Of a stretch of 64,000 bases of DNA, positions 23,394 to 32,100 are shown one piece after another. The stretch covers positions 387,852 through 451,851 of the forward strand of contig NZ_QFWW01000001.1 of NCBI RefSeq assembly GCF_003265345.1. The letters run 5' to 3'. Positions within the stretch are counted from its first letter, which is position 1, and every line of letters starts with the position of its first letter. The stretch is from Lentzea terrae. GTDB taxonomy: Bacteria > Actinomycetota > Actinomycetes > Mycobacteriales > Pseudonocardiaceae. The notes beneath the pieces were generated by a model. That model did not search any database and was not told the origin of the DNA. It saw only the letters and a list, made by a program, of their open reading frames with translations. The translations under genes and the position numbers were made by a program.

Positions 23394-23423
23394 CCCCGGG
23401 ACATGAGACTCATGTCGGGGAGC
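23391..23423 (-). promoter_or_regulatory. Candidate antiterminator hairpin overlapping the leader ORF end
   Basis: Minus-strand GCTCCCC (23423-23417) pairs with GGGGAGC (23397-23391), and GACATGA (23416-23410) with TCATGTC (23406-23400), giving 14 pairs with a two-base bulge and a three-base loop. The 5' arm contains the last leader codons and its stop codon (23412-23410). The 3' arm uses bases 23391-23393, which are the base of the terminator stem. The two hairpins therefore exclude each other in part, and a ribosome at the stop codon would prevent this one. Confidence 0.7.
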
Positions 23424-23457
23424 ACCAGACCTGCTGATGACACATGTGCTGCAGCAC
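23410..23457 (-). CDS. Attenuator leader peptide rich in Gln, His, Met and Cys
   Basis: A 15-codon ORF, GTG start at 23457 and TGA at 23412-23410, with peptide M-L-Q-H-M-C-H-Q-Q-V-W-C-S-P-T. Eight of the fourteen codons after the start are Gln (CAG x3), His (CAC, CAT), Met (ATG) or Cys (TGT, TGC), exactly the amino acids of the four tRNAs downstream, and residues 3-6 list them in gene order. AAAGGAG at 23470-23464 lies 6 bases before the GTG. The nearer ATG (23445) is an internal codon without its own ribosome site. The ORF ends inside the antiterminator hairpin. The role as a ribosome-stalling sensor is inferred from these features; the peptide itself probably has no function. Confidence 0.8.
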   Translation of the reverse strand: MLQHMCHQQVWCSPT

Positions 23458-23463
23458 GGCTGG

Positions 23464-23470
23464 CTCCTTT
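23464..23470 (-). promoter_or_regulatory. Shine-Dalgarno AAAGGAG of the leader peptide
   Basis: AAAGGAG on the minus strand, 6 bases upstream of the GTG at 23457. It is among the stronger ribosome sites in the window and decides the GTG rather than the ATG at 23445 as the leader start. Confidence 0.75.
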
Positions 23471-23521
23471 CTCCGGTTCGTCGCGATCACTCTGACGGAT
23501 CGTGGGACACCGGTGCAACGC

Positions 23522-23549
23522 ATTATTCGAGTGTTGAAAAAGTTTGCAG
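23522..23549 (-). promoter_or_regulatory. Possible promoter of the leader-tRNA transcript
   Basis: On the minus strand CTGCAA (23549-23544) and AATAAT (23527-23522) with a 16-base spacer stand about 65 bases upstream of the leader GTG. The -35 match is poor and this is only the best candidate seen. Confidence 0.3.
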
Positions 23550-23585
23550 GATTACGGCTGGTTCTCAAGTAATCCTCATGTCGAC

Positions 23586-23604
23586 TTGCGGAAAACTTTT
23601 GCAA
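23586..23604. promoter_or_regulatory. Possible LacI-type operator upstream of the GH13 gene
   Basis: TTGC and GCAA flank an 11-base centre containing AAAACTTTT. The related sequence TTGAAAAAGTTTGCA is at 23534-23548. Such A/T-rich, TTGC-GCAA-flanked sites are used by LacI-family maltose/alpha-glucoside regulators in actinobacteria. Binding is inferred. Confidence 0.35.
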
Positions 23605-23649
23605 CGTCTTTCCTGGACCGCTGACACACCCCATCGGAAGGCTCAGGAC

Positions 23650-25197
23650 ATGTCCCAGGACTGGTGGCGCCACGCCGTCATCTACCAGGTCTACGTGCGC
23701 AGCTTCGCCGACTCCAACGGCGACGGCATCGGCGACCTGCCCGGCATCCGCTCGCGCCTGCCCTACCTCCGCGACCTGGGCGTCGACGCGGTGTGGATCA
23801 CGCCGTTCTACGCGTCACCGATGGCCGACGGCGGGTACGACGTGGCGGACTACCGCGCCGTGGACCCGCAGTTCGGCGGGCTCGACGACGTGCGCGCGTT
23901 GGTCGACGACGCGCACGAGCTCGGCATCCGGGTGATCGTCGACATCGTGCCGAACCACAGCTCGGACCAGCACGAGTGGTTCCAGGAGGCGCTGGCCGGG
24001 CGTGGCCGTGAGCGCTACATCTTCCGCGAGGGCGTGGGCGACCAGCCGCCGAACGACTGGGAGTCGGTGTTCGGCGGGCCTGCGTGGACGCGGGTCGAGG
24101 ACGGTTCCTGGTACCTGCACCTGTTCGCGCCCGAGCAGCCGGACCTGAACTGGGAGCTGCCGGAGGTGCGCGCGGAGTTCCGCGACGTGCTGCGGTTCTG
24201 GCTGGACCTGGGCGTCGACGGCTTCCGGGTGGACGTGGCGCACGGGATGATCAAGGCGCCGGGCCTGCCGGACATCGGGCACGCGGACCAGCTGAAGCTG
24301 CTGGGCACGGAGCCGTTGCCGTTCTTCGACCAGGACGGCGTGCACGAGATCCACCGCGAGTGGCGTGCCGTTGTCGACTCTTACCCCGGTGAGCGCGTGC
24401 TGGTGGCGGAGGCGTGGACGCCTTCCGCCGAACGCACGGCGCTGTACCTGCGTAACGACGAGATGCATCAGGCGTTCAACTTCCACTACCTCACCGCGGA
24501 GTGGAACTTCGAGGCGCTGCGGGCGGTGATCGACTCGTCGATGGCGGCCATGGCTCCCGTTGGCGCACCTACTACGTGGGTGCTGTCGAACCACGACGTG
24601 CAACGGCACGTGACTCGGTACGGCGGCGGCGAGACCGGTGTGCGGCGGGCGCGCGCCGCGCTGGCGTTGATGCTGGCGCTGCCGGGCTCGGTGTACCTGT
24701 ACCAGGGCGAGGAGCTCGGCCTGCCCGAGGTGCTGGACCTGCCGGACGAGGTGCTGCAGGACCCGATGTGGGAACGCTCCGGCCACACCGAACGCGGCCG
24801 CGACGGCTGCCGCGTGCCGTTGCCGTGGGCTGTCTCGGGTCCGTCGCTCGGCTTCGGCACCGGCGGTTCGTGGCTGCCGCAGCCGGCGGACTGGGCCAAG
24901 CTCAGCGTCGAGGCGCAGTCGGGCGACCAGGACTCGATGTTGTCCTTCTACCGCAACGCTTTGCGCGTGCGCCGCGAACACCCGGCCCTCGGCGCGGGCG
25001 ACGGCGTGACGTGGATCGACGGCCCCGCAGACGTGCTGTGGTTCCAGCGGGACAACTTCGCATGCGCGGTGAACCTGTCCGGCGAGGTCGTCTCGCTGCC
25101 GGATCCGGGCGCGGTGCTGCTGGCGTCCTCCTACTACGGCGTGCGCGACGGCCAGCTGCTCCTCCCGCCGGACACCGCACTGTGGTGGGAGCTCTGA
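23650..25197 (+). CDS. Glycoside hydrolase family 13 alpha-glucosidase
   Basis: A 515-residue cytoplasmic enzyme. It begins 'DWWRHAVIYQVYVRSFADSNGDGIGDLPGI', the region I typical of oligo-1,6-glucosidase/alpha-glucosidase members. Catalytic residues are the nucleophile Asp in 'DGFRVDVAHG', the acid/base Glu in 'VLVAEAW' and the third carboxylate in 'VLSNHDVQRH'. Substrates are probably short alpha-1,4- or 1,6-glucosides or sucrose isomers. The ATG at 23650 has GGAAGG upstream; longer readings run back through the divergent leader region. It is monocistronic and followed by a terminator at 25229-25283. Confidence 0.9.
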   Translation: MSQDWWRHAVIYQVYVRSFADSNGDGIGDLPGIRSRLPYLRDLGVDAVWITPFYASPMADGGYDVADYRAVDPQFGGLDDVRALVDDAHELGIRVIVDIVPNHSSDQHEWFQEALAGRGRERYIFREGVGDQPPNDWESVFGGPAWTRVEDGSWYLHLFAPEQPDLNWELPEVRAEFRDVLRFWLDLGVDGFRVDVAHGMIKAPGLPDIGHADQLKLLGTEPLPFFDQDGVHEIHREWRAVVDSYPGERVLVAEAWTPSAERTALYLRNDEMHQAFNFHYLTAEWNFEALRAVIDSSMAAMAPVGAPTTWVLSNHDVQRHVTRYGGGETGVRRARAALALMLALPGSVYLYQGEELGLPEVLDLPDEVLQDPMWERSGHTERGRDGCRVPLPWAVSGPSLGFGTGGSWLPQPADWAKLSVEAQSGDQDSMLSFYRNALRVRREHPALGAGDGVTWIDGPADVLWFQRDNFACAVNLSGEVVSLPDPGAVLLASSYYGVRDGQLLLPPDTALWWEL

Positions 25198-25224
25198 CCA
25201 GCACTTCCACTTGATCGTCAAAGC

Positions 25225-25246
25225 TGTCAGACCCCCTGGGTAGGTT
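25225..25246 (+). promoter_or_regulatory. PafBC-type (RecA-NDp) promoter site 1 upstream of the WGR-DUF4132 operon
   Basis: TGTCAG-N10-TAGGTT. The actinobacterial LexA-independent DNA damage promoter recognised by PafBC has the form TGTCRG-N10-TANNNT. Here the pattern is matched in full, with AC replacing the frequent TG at positions 7-8. It overlaps the left arm of the GH13 terminator. Confidence 0.5.
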
Positions 25247-25283
25247 CGTCCGCATCGGCGTCGCACCAACGCAGGGGGTCTTT
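25229..25283 (+). terminator. Terminator after the GH13 gene
   Basis: AGACCCCCT (25229-25237) and AGGGGGTCT (25273-25281) form a 9-base-pair stem with a 35-base loop, followed by TTTCT. The loop is long, so the strength is uncertain. Confidence 0.5.
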
Positions 25284-25302
25284 CTGCGTGATCGCCGAAA
25301 AA

Positions 25303-25324
25303 TGTCAGACCGGCTGAGTACGGT
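25303..25324 (+). promoter_or_regulatory. PafBC-type (RecA-NDp) promoter site 2 upstream of the WGR-DUF4132 operon
   Basis: TGTCAG-N10-TACGGT, the same pattern as site 1 and 78 bases downstream of it. It would place a transcript start near 25331, about 35 bases before the GTG start at 25365, which also argues against the upstream ATG at 25302 as a start codon. Confidence 0.55.
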
Positions 25325-25364
25325 CGCCGACATCAACTCCGGAGCTAGCCCAGGGGGTACGGCA

Positions 25365-28300
25365 GTGCGCAGGTGGGAGCTCGTCTCGGGCAGCTCGGCG
25401 AAGTTCTGGGAGATCGACCAGGCCGGCCCGGCGGTCACCGTCCGGTTCGGACGCCTGCAGACCTCCGGGCAGACCCAGACCAAGGAGCTCGCGTCCGTCG
25501 AGGCGGCGGCAGCGCACGTCGCGAAGCTGGTGGCGGAGAAGGAGAAGAAGGGCTACGTGGCAGTCGGCTCCGCAACAGCCGCTCATCCCACCACCGCCCA
25601 AGCCACCTCTGCAGCACCCACCGCCCAGCCCACCACCGCCTCAACTGCCTCCACCACCAGCCAACCCACCGCCACAGCTCCCGTCACCGCCCAACCCACC
25701 ACCGTCCAAGCCGCCTCAACTGGCCTCACCACCAGCGCCCAAGCCGCCTCAACTGGCCTTACCACCAGCGCCCAACCCACCACCACAGCACCCGCCGCCC
25801 AACCAACCGGCGCGGCACCCGCCACCGCCCAACCCACCACCACAGCACCCACCGACGCGGCACCCACCAGCGCCCAACCCACCAGCGCCCAACCCACCAC
25901 TGCAGCACCGACCACAGTCCCCATCACCCCCGCGCCCGTAATCGACGAAGACACCTGGGTCATGCCCAAGGCCTGGCTGCGAGACGTGGTGCGGCAGCGC
26001 GGATTCGATCCGGCGCCGACCTTCTCCCTGGACCCCGAGCTGGCGGCGAAGGCCAGACAGCGACCGGTCAAACAACCCGCCACCCTCGACCGAATCCTGG
26101 CCGCCCCGGACTCGGACCCGGACATCGTGCAGGCCACCCGCGACCACCTGGCAGGATCGCCGAATCCCCTTGGCGCGGCCGCGATCGCGGTGATGACGAC
26201 GCGCGACGTGGCCTCGGTGCACCACTGGATCGCCGACCACGGGGTGGCGTTCGCGGCGGAGGCGACGATCGAGAGCATCGGGTTGTACGCCGGCGCGAGG
26301 TGGCTTCCGGGCCGGTCGGGCTACAGCGATCCACACCTGTACCGCCACGGGGGCTCCGCAGACTTCACCAACGGGAGCGTGGACGCCCAGCTGCTCACGG
26401 TGCTGCGATACGCGCTGGCCGTAGCGGAAGACGCCGAGCGCGAGGCAGCGGAAACCGCGCTCGCCCGGCTGAGCCACCCCGACGCGGTGATGGCCCGCAC
26501 CTACCTGGTGCCGGAGCGAGCCGACTGGTTCGACGAGGCGTGCCGGCAGCCGAACTCGGCGACCCGCTGGTGGCTGATTCCCTGCAGCGCCAGCACATAC
26601 GACGAGTTCGCGCAGTCCGGGACAGAGTTGACCAACGGTGCGTACATCCTCCACACGGCGGTGTACGTGCTGGGGCCGGCGGTGGCGCCGTTGCTCGCCG
26701 CGGAGCTCGACCGCCCGTACCAGCAGGCAGACAGCCGCAAGCAGGTGCTGAAGGTGCTCGCCGCGCTGCCCACCGACGAGGCGTTCACGATCCTGCTCGA
26801 CCGGCTCGCCGCCAAGTACGTGCGTCCGACGCTGCTGTCCGCGATGGCGGCGTTCCCGGCACGGGCGGCGCGGCTGCTGGCGGAGCGCGTCGACACAAAC
26901 GCTGAACTCCGCCAGCTGCTGAGCGTGCACCTGACGACCCACCCGTACCTGGAGACTCCCGAGGGCTTCACCGCGGTCGACACCACGAAGACACCGGAAG
27001 CACCCGCGGAGGCGTTACCGGAGCTGCTGGCGTCGCCGCCGTGGCTGCACCGCCGCCCGCAACCGAAGCCGATGGTGGTGCCGGACCTCCCGGTGCCCGC
27101 GCCCTCGATGGTGTGGGAGCCCGGCGAGCGCGACGCCTGGCTGAACGGCGCCTACTTGGGCGACCACCACGACTGGCGACAGCTGCTGAAGCAGTACCTC
27201 TACAACAAGAGCCGCATGATCGCCGACAACCTCTTCCTGATGGCGCCCGAGAACGAGGTGCGGCACCTGCTGGCCGACTGGAAGCCGAACTACAGCTGGA
27301 CCGCCGAGCGTTCGGGCAAGCGGATCGCCGCGCGGTTCGGCTTCGACGCCTTACCAGCGCTGCTGCACATCGCCGAGTCGAACGCCGGCGCCGGGGCGAT
27401 CCTGCTGCCCTTCGCGAGCCCCGAGGTCGCCGCGGTGATGGCCGACTGGCTCGTGCGCCTGAAGCAGGCCAGGCGCGTCGCCGTCGACTGGCTCTCCCGC
27501 CACCGCGAGACGGCTGCGGGCTTCCTCATCCCCGCCGCCCTGGGCAAACCGGGCCCGGAACGCCGCAACGCCGAAGCGGCCATCCGCCAGCTCCACGGGA
27601 TGGGCGTCGACGTCGCGGCGGTAGCGCCCACCGCCGAAGCGAGCGCAGGCATCGAAACCCTGCTCTCGGTGGACCCGGTCGACGTGCTCCCCGCCAAGCT
27701 GCCGACCATCGGTGAGTGGGCAGACACCCGGCTGCTGCCCCAAGTCCTGACGAGCGACCGCAAGCACGCCCTGTCGCCAGAAGCCGCGAAGCACCTGCTG
27801 ATGACGGCGGCCCTGTCCAAACCGGGTGACGTCTACGCGGGCCTGCCGATCGCCCGCGACGCACTCGACCGCGATTCGCTGGCCGAGTTCGCCTGGACCC
27901 TCTTCCAGCGCTGGCAGGAGGCCGGCGCCCCGGCGAAGGAAGGCTGGGCCCTCACCGCACTGGGCTGGTTCGGCGACGACTCGACGGTCCGCGCCCTGTC
28001 CCCGGTGATCCGCAACTGGCCGGGCGAGAGCCAGCACGCCAAGGCCGTGACGGGCCTCGACGTCCTCGCCGACATCGGCACCGAGGTGGCGCTGTCCCAC
28101 CTGAACAGCATCGCGGAAAAGGTGAAGTTCAAGGGCCTCAAGGCCCGCGCCCAGGCGAAGGTCTCCCAGATCGCCGCCGAGCTGAACCTCTCCCGCGACC
28201 AGCTGGCCGACCGCCTGGTCCCCCGCCTGGGCCTGGACGACGAAGCCTCGCTGGTGATCGACTACGGCCCGCGCCAGTTCACCGTGGGCTTCGACGAACA

Positions 28301-29129
28301 GCTCAAGCCCTACGTCCTCGACCCGGACGGCAAGCGCCGCAAGGACCTCCCGAAGCCAGGCGCCAAGGACGACCAGGACCGCGCCCCGCAAGAACACAAG
28401 CGCTACACGGCCCTGAAGAAGGACGTCCGCACCGTAGCGGCCGACCAGATCCACCGCCTCGAACGCGCCATGGTCGACCAGCGCACCTGGACCGCCGAGG
28501 AGTTCCACACGATCCTGGCCGCACACCCGTTGCTGTGGCACATCGTCCGCCGCCTGGTCTGGATCACCGACGAGGGCCGCTCGTTCCGCCTCGCCGAAGA
28601 CCGCACCCTGGCCGACGCGAGCGACCACGAGCTCACCCTCCCCGACACCGCGACCGTCCGCGTGGCACACCCGGTAGACCTCAACGACTCCCTCGAAGCG
28701 TGGGGCGAGGTCTTCGCCGACTACGAGATCCTGCAACCCTTCCCGCAGCTGGGTCGCCCACTGCACCTCCTGACGCCGGGCGAGGACTTCCTGACGCGCC
28801 TGAAGCAGTACAGCGAACAGCAGTACGCCGTGGGCAAGATCCTGAGCCTCACCAAACGCGGCTGGGTCCGCGGCGAACCCCAGGACGCCGGCGTGGAGTG
28901 CTGGATCACCAGGCCGTTCCCGAGCGGCGGCGCCCTGGTCGCCTCCCTCGACCCCGGCATCGCGGTGGGCGCCGTCGACTACTTCCCGGAGATCGAGTTC
29001 ACCGAGCTCTGGTACTCCACCACCGGCGACGGCTACTGGTCGTCCCACAAGCACGGATCGTCCACAGTGGACATCGATCCGATCACGGCCTCCGAGGTCC
29101 TGTCCGAACTGGAGTCCCTGCGCTCATGA
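25365..29129 (+). CDS. WGR domain-DUF4132 protein, first copy (MolR/YehI-like)
   Basis: A 1254-residue cytoplasmic protein. Residues about 1-70 are a WGR domain ('RRWELVSGSSAKFWEI...VTVRFGRLQTSGQTQTKELASVEAAAAHVAKLVAEKEKKGY'), a fold that in PARPs senses DNA breaks. A low-complexity Ala/Thr/Pro/Gln linker (about 75-190) joins it to a long helical-repeat body and a C-terminal DUF4132 domain ('YTALKKDVRTVAADQIHRLERAMVDQRTWTAEEFHTILAAHPLLWHIVRRLVW', then 'GWVRGEPQDAGVECWITRPF'). The GTG at 25365 is chosen by comparison with the second copy, which begins at the same residue. It heads a six-gene operon. Family members include E. coli YehI/MolR; molecular function is unsettled. Confidence 0.82.
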   Translation: MRRWELVSGSSAKFWEIDQAGPAVTVRFGRLQTSGQTQTKELASVEAAAAHVAKLVAEKEKKGYVAVGSATAAHPTTAQATSAAPTAQPTTASTASTTSQPTATAPVTAQPTTVQAASTGLTTSAQAASTGLTTSAQPTTTAPAAQPTGAAPATAQPTTTAPTDAAPTSAQPTSAQPTTAAPTTVPITPAPVIDEDTWVMPKAWLRDVVRQRGFDPAPTFSLDPELAAKARQRPVKQPATLDRILAAPDSDPDIVQATRDHLAGSPNPLGAAAIAVMTTRDVASVHHWIADHGVAFAAEATIESIGLYAGARWLPGRSGYSDPHLYRHGGSADFTNGSVDAQLLTVLRYALAVAEDAEREAAETALARLSHPDAVMARTYLVPERADWFDEACRQPNSATRWWLIPCSASTYDEFAQSGTELTNGAYILHTAVYVLGPAVAPLLAAELDRPYQQADSRKQVLKVLAALPTDEAFTILLDRLAAKYVRPTLLSAMAAFPARAARLLAERVDTNAELRQLLSVHLTTHPYLETPEGFTAVDTTKTPEAPAEALPELLASPPWLHRRPQPKPMVVPDLPVPAPSMVWEPGERDAWLNGAYLGDHHDWRQLLKQYLYNKSRMIADNLFLMAPENEVRHLLADWKPNYSWTAERSGKRIAARFGFDALPALLHIAESNAGAGAILLPFASPEVAAVMADWLVRLKQARRVAVDWLSRHRETAAGFLIPAALGKPGPERRNAEAAIRQLHGMGVDVAAVAPTAEASAGIETLLSVDPVDVLPAKLPTIGEWADTRLLPQVLTSDRKHALSPEAAKHLLMTAALSKPGDVYAGLPIARDALDRDSLAEFAWTLFQRWQEAGAPAKEGWALTALGWFGDDSTVRALSPVIRNWPGESQHAKAVTGLDVLADIGTEVALSHLNSIAEKVKFKGLKARAQAKVSQIAAELNLSRDQLADRLVPRLGLDDEASLVIDYGPRQFTVGFDEQLKPYVLDPDGKRRKDLPKPGAKDDQDRAPQEHKRYTALKKDVRTVAADQIHRLERAMVDQRTWTAEEFHTILAAHPLLWHIVRRLVWITDEGRSFRLAEDRTLADASDHELTLPDTATVRVAHPVDLNDSLEAWGEVFADYEILQPFPQLGRPLHLLTPGEDFLTRLKQYSEQQYAVGKILSLTKRGWVRGEPQDAGVECWITRPFPSGGALVASLDPGIAVGAVDYFPEIEFTELWYSTTGDGYWSSHKHGSSTVDIDPITASEVLSELESLRS
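25590..25930 (+). repeat. Repetitive linker region of the first WGR-DUF4132 gene
   Basis: Tandem degenerate units encoding Ala-Gln-Pro-Thr-Thr-type repeats. Within it, a unit of about 33 bases encoding 'QAASTGLTTSA' occurs twice almost unchanged (about 25708-25775), pointing to recent slippage. The second DUF4132 gene has only about 25 residues of similar linker. Confidence 0.75.
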
Positions 29130-29158
29130 GCCGGAACCCGACCTCAGGAGGTGGAGCA

Positions 29159-32100
29159 ATGCACAGGTGGGAGCTCGTCTCCGGCAACTCGGCGAAGTTC
29201 TGGGAGATCGGCCAGGACGGGTCTTCGGTGACCGTCCGCTTCGGACGGCTGGAGACAGCAGGCCAGACCCAGACCAAGGACCTCGCGTCCCCGGAGGCAG
29301 CCGCGGCGCACGTCGCCAAGCTGGTGGCGGAGAAGGAGAAGAAGGGCTACCAGAGCGTCGAGGCGGGCGACCCGGCACCGGCCACCCAGCCGGTCACCCG
29401 AGCCACGGCGCCCACCCTCACCCAAGCCACCGAGCCTGCTGCCGACGAGAACACCTGGGTGATGCCCAAAGCCTGGTTGCGCGACGTGATCCGGCAGCGC
29501 GGCTTCACCCCGGCCCCGGAGTTCACCCTCGACCAGGCCAAAGCCGCCGAAGCCCGTCGGCGAACCCTCGAACACGCCGAAACGATCGAACGCGCCCTGT
29601 CCACCCAGGGCACCGCCCCCGACCTGGTCGAGGCCACCCGCGACCATCTGGCGGGCCGACCGGATCCCCTGGGCGCGGCGGCGATCGCGACCATCACGGA
29701 CACCGGGCTGGAGTCGGTGCACGCCTGGATCGAAGACCACGGCGTGGCCTTCGCCGCCGTCGCGACCGTCGGGTTCATGGGCACCTCGTTCGAGCAGCAC
29801 TGGCACGAGCGGCGGCAGAAGTGGACCAACACCCACCTGCGCCACCACGGCCGCTTCCACGTCGACCGCACCGCGACCGAAGGGCACATGCTGATCGCCG
29901 TCCGGTACGCGCTCGCGGTCGCCGACGACGCGCAGCGCGAGGAGGCGGAAACCGTGCTGGCCGGGATGTGCGGCACGTCCTCCGAGCGGGAGGTGCGGTC
30001 GTTCCTGCTGCCCTGGCGGGCGGACTGGTTCGACGAGGTGGCCCGGCAGTCCCGGCAGTCCTACCCGTTCAGCTGGTGGCTGGTGCCGTGCAGTGCCAGC
30101 AGCTACGACGACTTCGGCAAAACAGGTTTGTCGCTGCCCAGCGTGGCGTTCGCGCTCTACACGGCGGTGTACGTGTTGGGGCCGTCCATCGCGCCGATGC
30201 TCGCGGACGAACTCGACAGCGAGTACCAGGCCGCGGACAGCCGCAAGCTGGTGCTGAAGGTCCTCGCGGCCCTGCCCACCGACGAGGCGTTCACGATCCT
30301 GCTCGACCGCCTCGACACCAAGTACGTGCACCCGGCGCTGCTGTCCGCGATGGCCAACTTCCCGGCACGTGCCGCCCGACTGCTGGCAGAACGCGCAAAT
30401 CAACCGGAAATGAAGCGGCTCCTGACCGCACACCTGCTGTCGCACCCGCACCTCGACGTACCCGAACAGGTAGCAGCGCTCCTCGCCGAGGACAAGGCAG
30501 AAACCCTGCCGGAAGCCACCGAGGACCAGCTACCACCCCTGCTGGCCTCGCCCCCGTGGCTCAGCCGCCGTCCGCAGGCGAAGCCGGTCACACTCGAAGA
30601 TCTGCCAGTTCCGACTGCGTCGACAAACTGGGAGCCAGGCGAACGCGAGCAGTGGCTCGAGCAAGGCAGCGACTGGATCTCGGGCCACAACGACTGGCGG
30701 GAGCTGCTCAAGGACTTCCGCGCGGGCAACGTCGGCTACTACGAGAACGACCTCTTCCTCGTAGCTCCCGAAGACCAGGTGCGGCCGCTGCTCGCGGACT
30801 GGAAGCCGAGGTACGCCTACGGTGTCGAGGAGTGGGGCAAGCGGCTCGCCGCCCGCTTCGGCATCGACGCGCTGGCTCCGCTCGTGCGCCTCGCCCAGTC
30901 GAACCCAGGCTCAGGCGGGGTGATCCTGCTGCCGTTCGCCACCGTCGAAACAGCAGCGATCATGGCCGACTGGTTCGCCAGGACCAAGCAGCCGCGGCGC
31001 TGGGGCATCGCGTGGCTCACCAGGCACCGCGAGCAGGCCGCGCGGCTCCTGATCCCGGCGGCCGCGGGCAAGGCGGGCGTGGCGAGGCGCAGCGCCGAGG
31101 CCGCGATCAGGTACCTGCACGGCATCGGCGTCGACGTGGTGACGATCGCCGCGGAGTGCGGTGCGAAAGCCGTGATCGACGTCGTGCTGTCCGTCGACCC
31201 GCTCGACGTGCTGCCCGCCAAGCTGCCGACGATCGGCGAGTGGGCCGACCCCCGGCTGCTGCCCCAGGTCCTGATGAGAGATCGCAAGCTCGCCCTGTCA
31301 CCGGAAGCCGCGAAGCACCTGCTGATGACCGCCGCTCTGTCCAAGCCGGGCGAGATCTACGCGGGCCTGCCGATCGCCCGTGAGGCACTGGACCGCGAAT
31401 CGCTGGCCGAGTTCGCCTGGGCCGTGTTCGAGCAGTGGCAGAAGGCCGGCGCGCCGTCGAAGGAGAGCTGGGCGCTGAGCGCGCTCGGCTGGTTCGGCGA
31501 CGACAGCACGGTTCGCGCCCTGTCGCCGCTCATCCGCAACTGGCCGGGCGAGAGCCAGCACTCCCGGGCGGTCGCGGGTCTCGACGTGCTGGCCGACATC
31601 GGCACCGAGGTGGCGCTGTCCCACCTGAACAGCATCGCCGAGAAGGTGTCGTTCAAGGGCCTCAAGAACAAGGCCCAGGAGAAGGTCACCCAGATCGCCG
31701 CCGAGCTGGGCCTGTCCCGTGACCAGCTGTCCGACCGGCTCGTCCCGCGCCTCGGCTTGGACGACGCCGCGACCCTGGTGATCGACTACGGCCCGCGCCA
31801 GTTCACCGTGGGCTTCGACGAGCACCTGAAGCCCTTCGTACTGGACCCGGACGGCAAGCGCCGCAAGGACCTGCCGAAGCCGGGCGCCAAGGACGACCAA
31901 GCCAAAGCCCCGCAAGAACACAAGCGCTACACGGCGCTGAAGAAGGACGTCCGCACGGTCGCGTCCGACCAGATCCAGCGCCTCGAACGCGCGATGGTCA
32001 ACCAGCGCACCTGGACCGCGGAGGAGTTCCACACGGTCCTGGCCGCGCATCCGTTGCTGTGGCACCTGGTCCGTCGCCTGGTGTGGATCACCGACGGAGG

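Noticed and set aside
23391..23423. The upstream hairpin as an independent terminator
   Set aside because: No U-tract follows it on either strand; it is better explained as the alternative structure to the real terminator.
23060..23470. T-box riboswitch as the controller of the tRNA array
   Set aside because: No T-box sequence, no specifier-loop architecture, and a translated leader with a strong ribosome site is present instead.
25302..25364. ATG at 25302 as start of the first WGR-DUF4132 gene
   Set aside because: The ATG lies at the PafBC-like promoter site, adds residues absent from the second copy and has no ribosome site; GTG 25365 aligns with the paralogue start.
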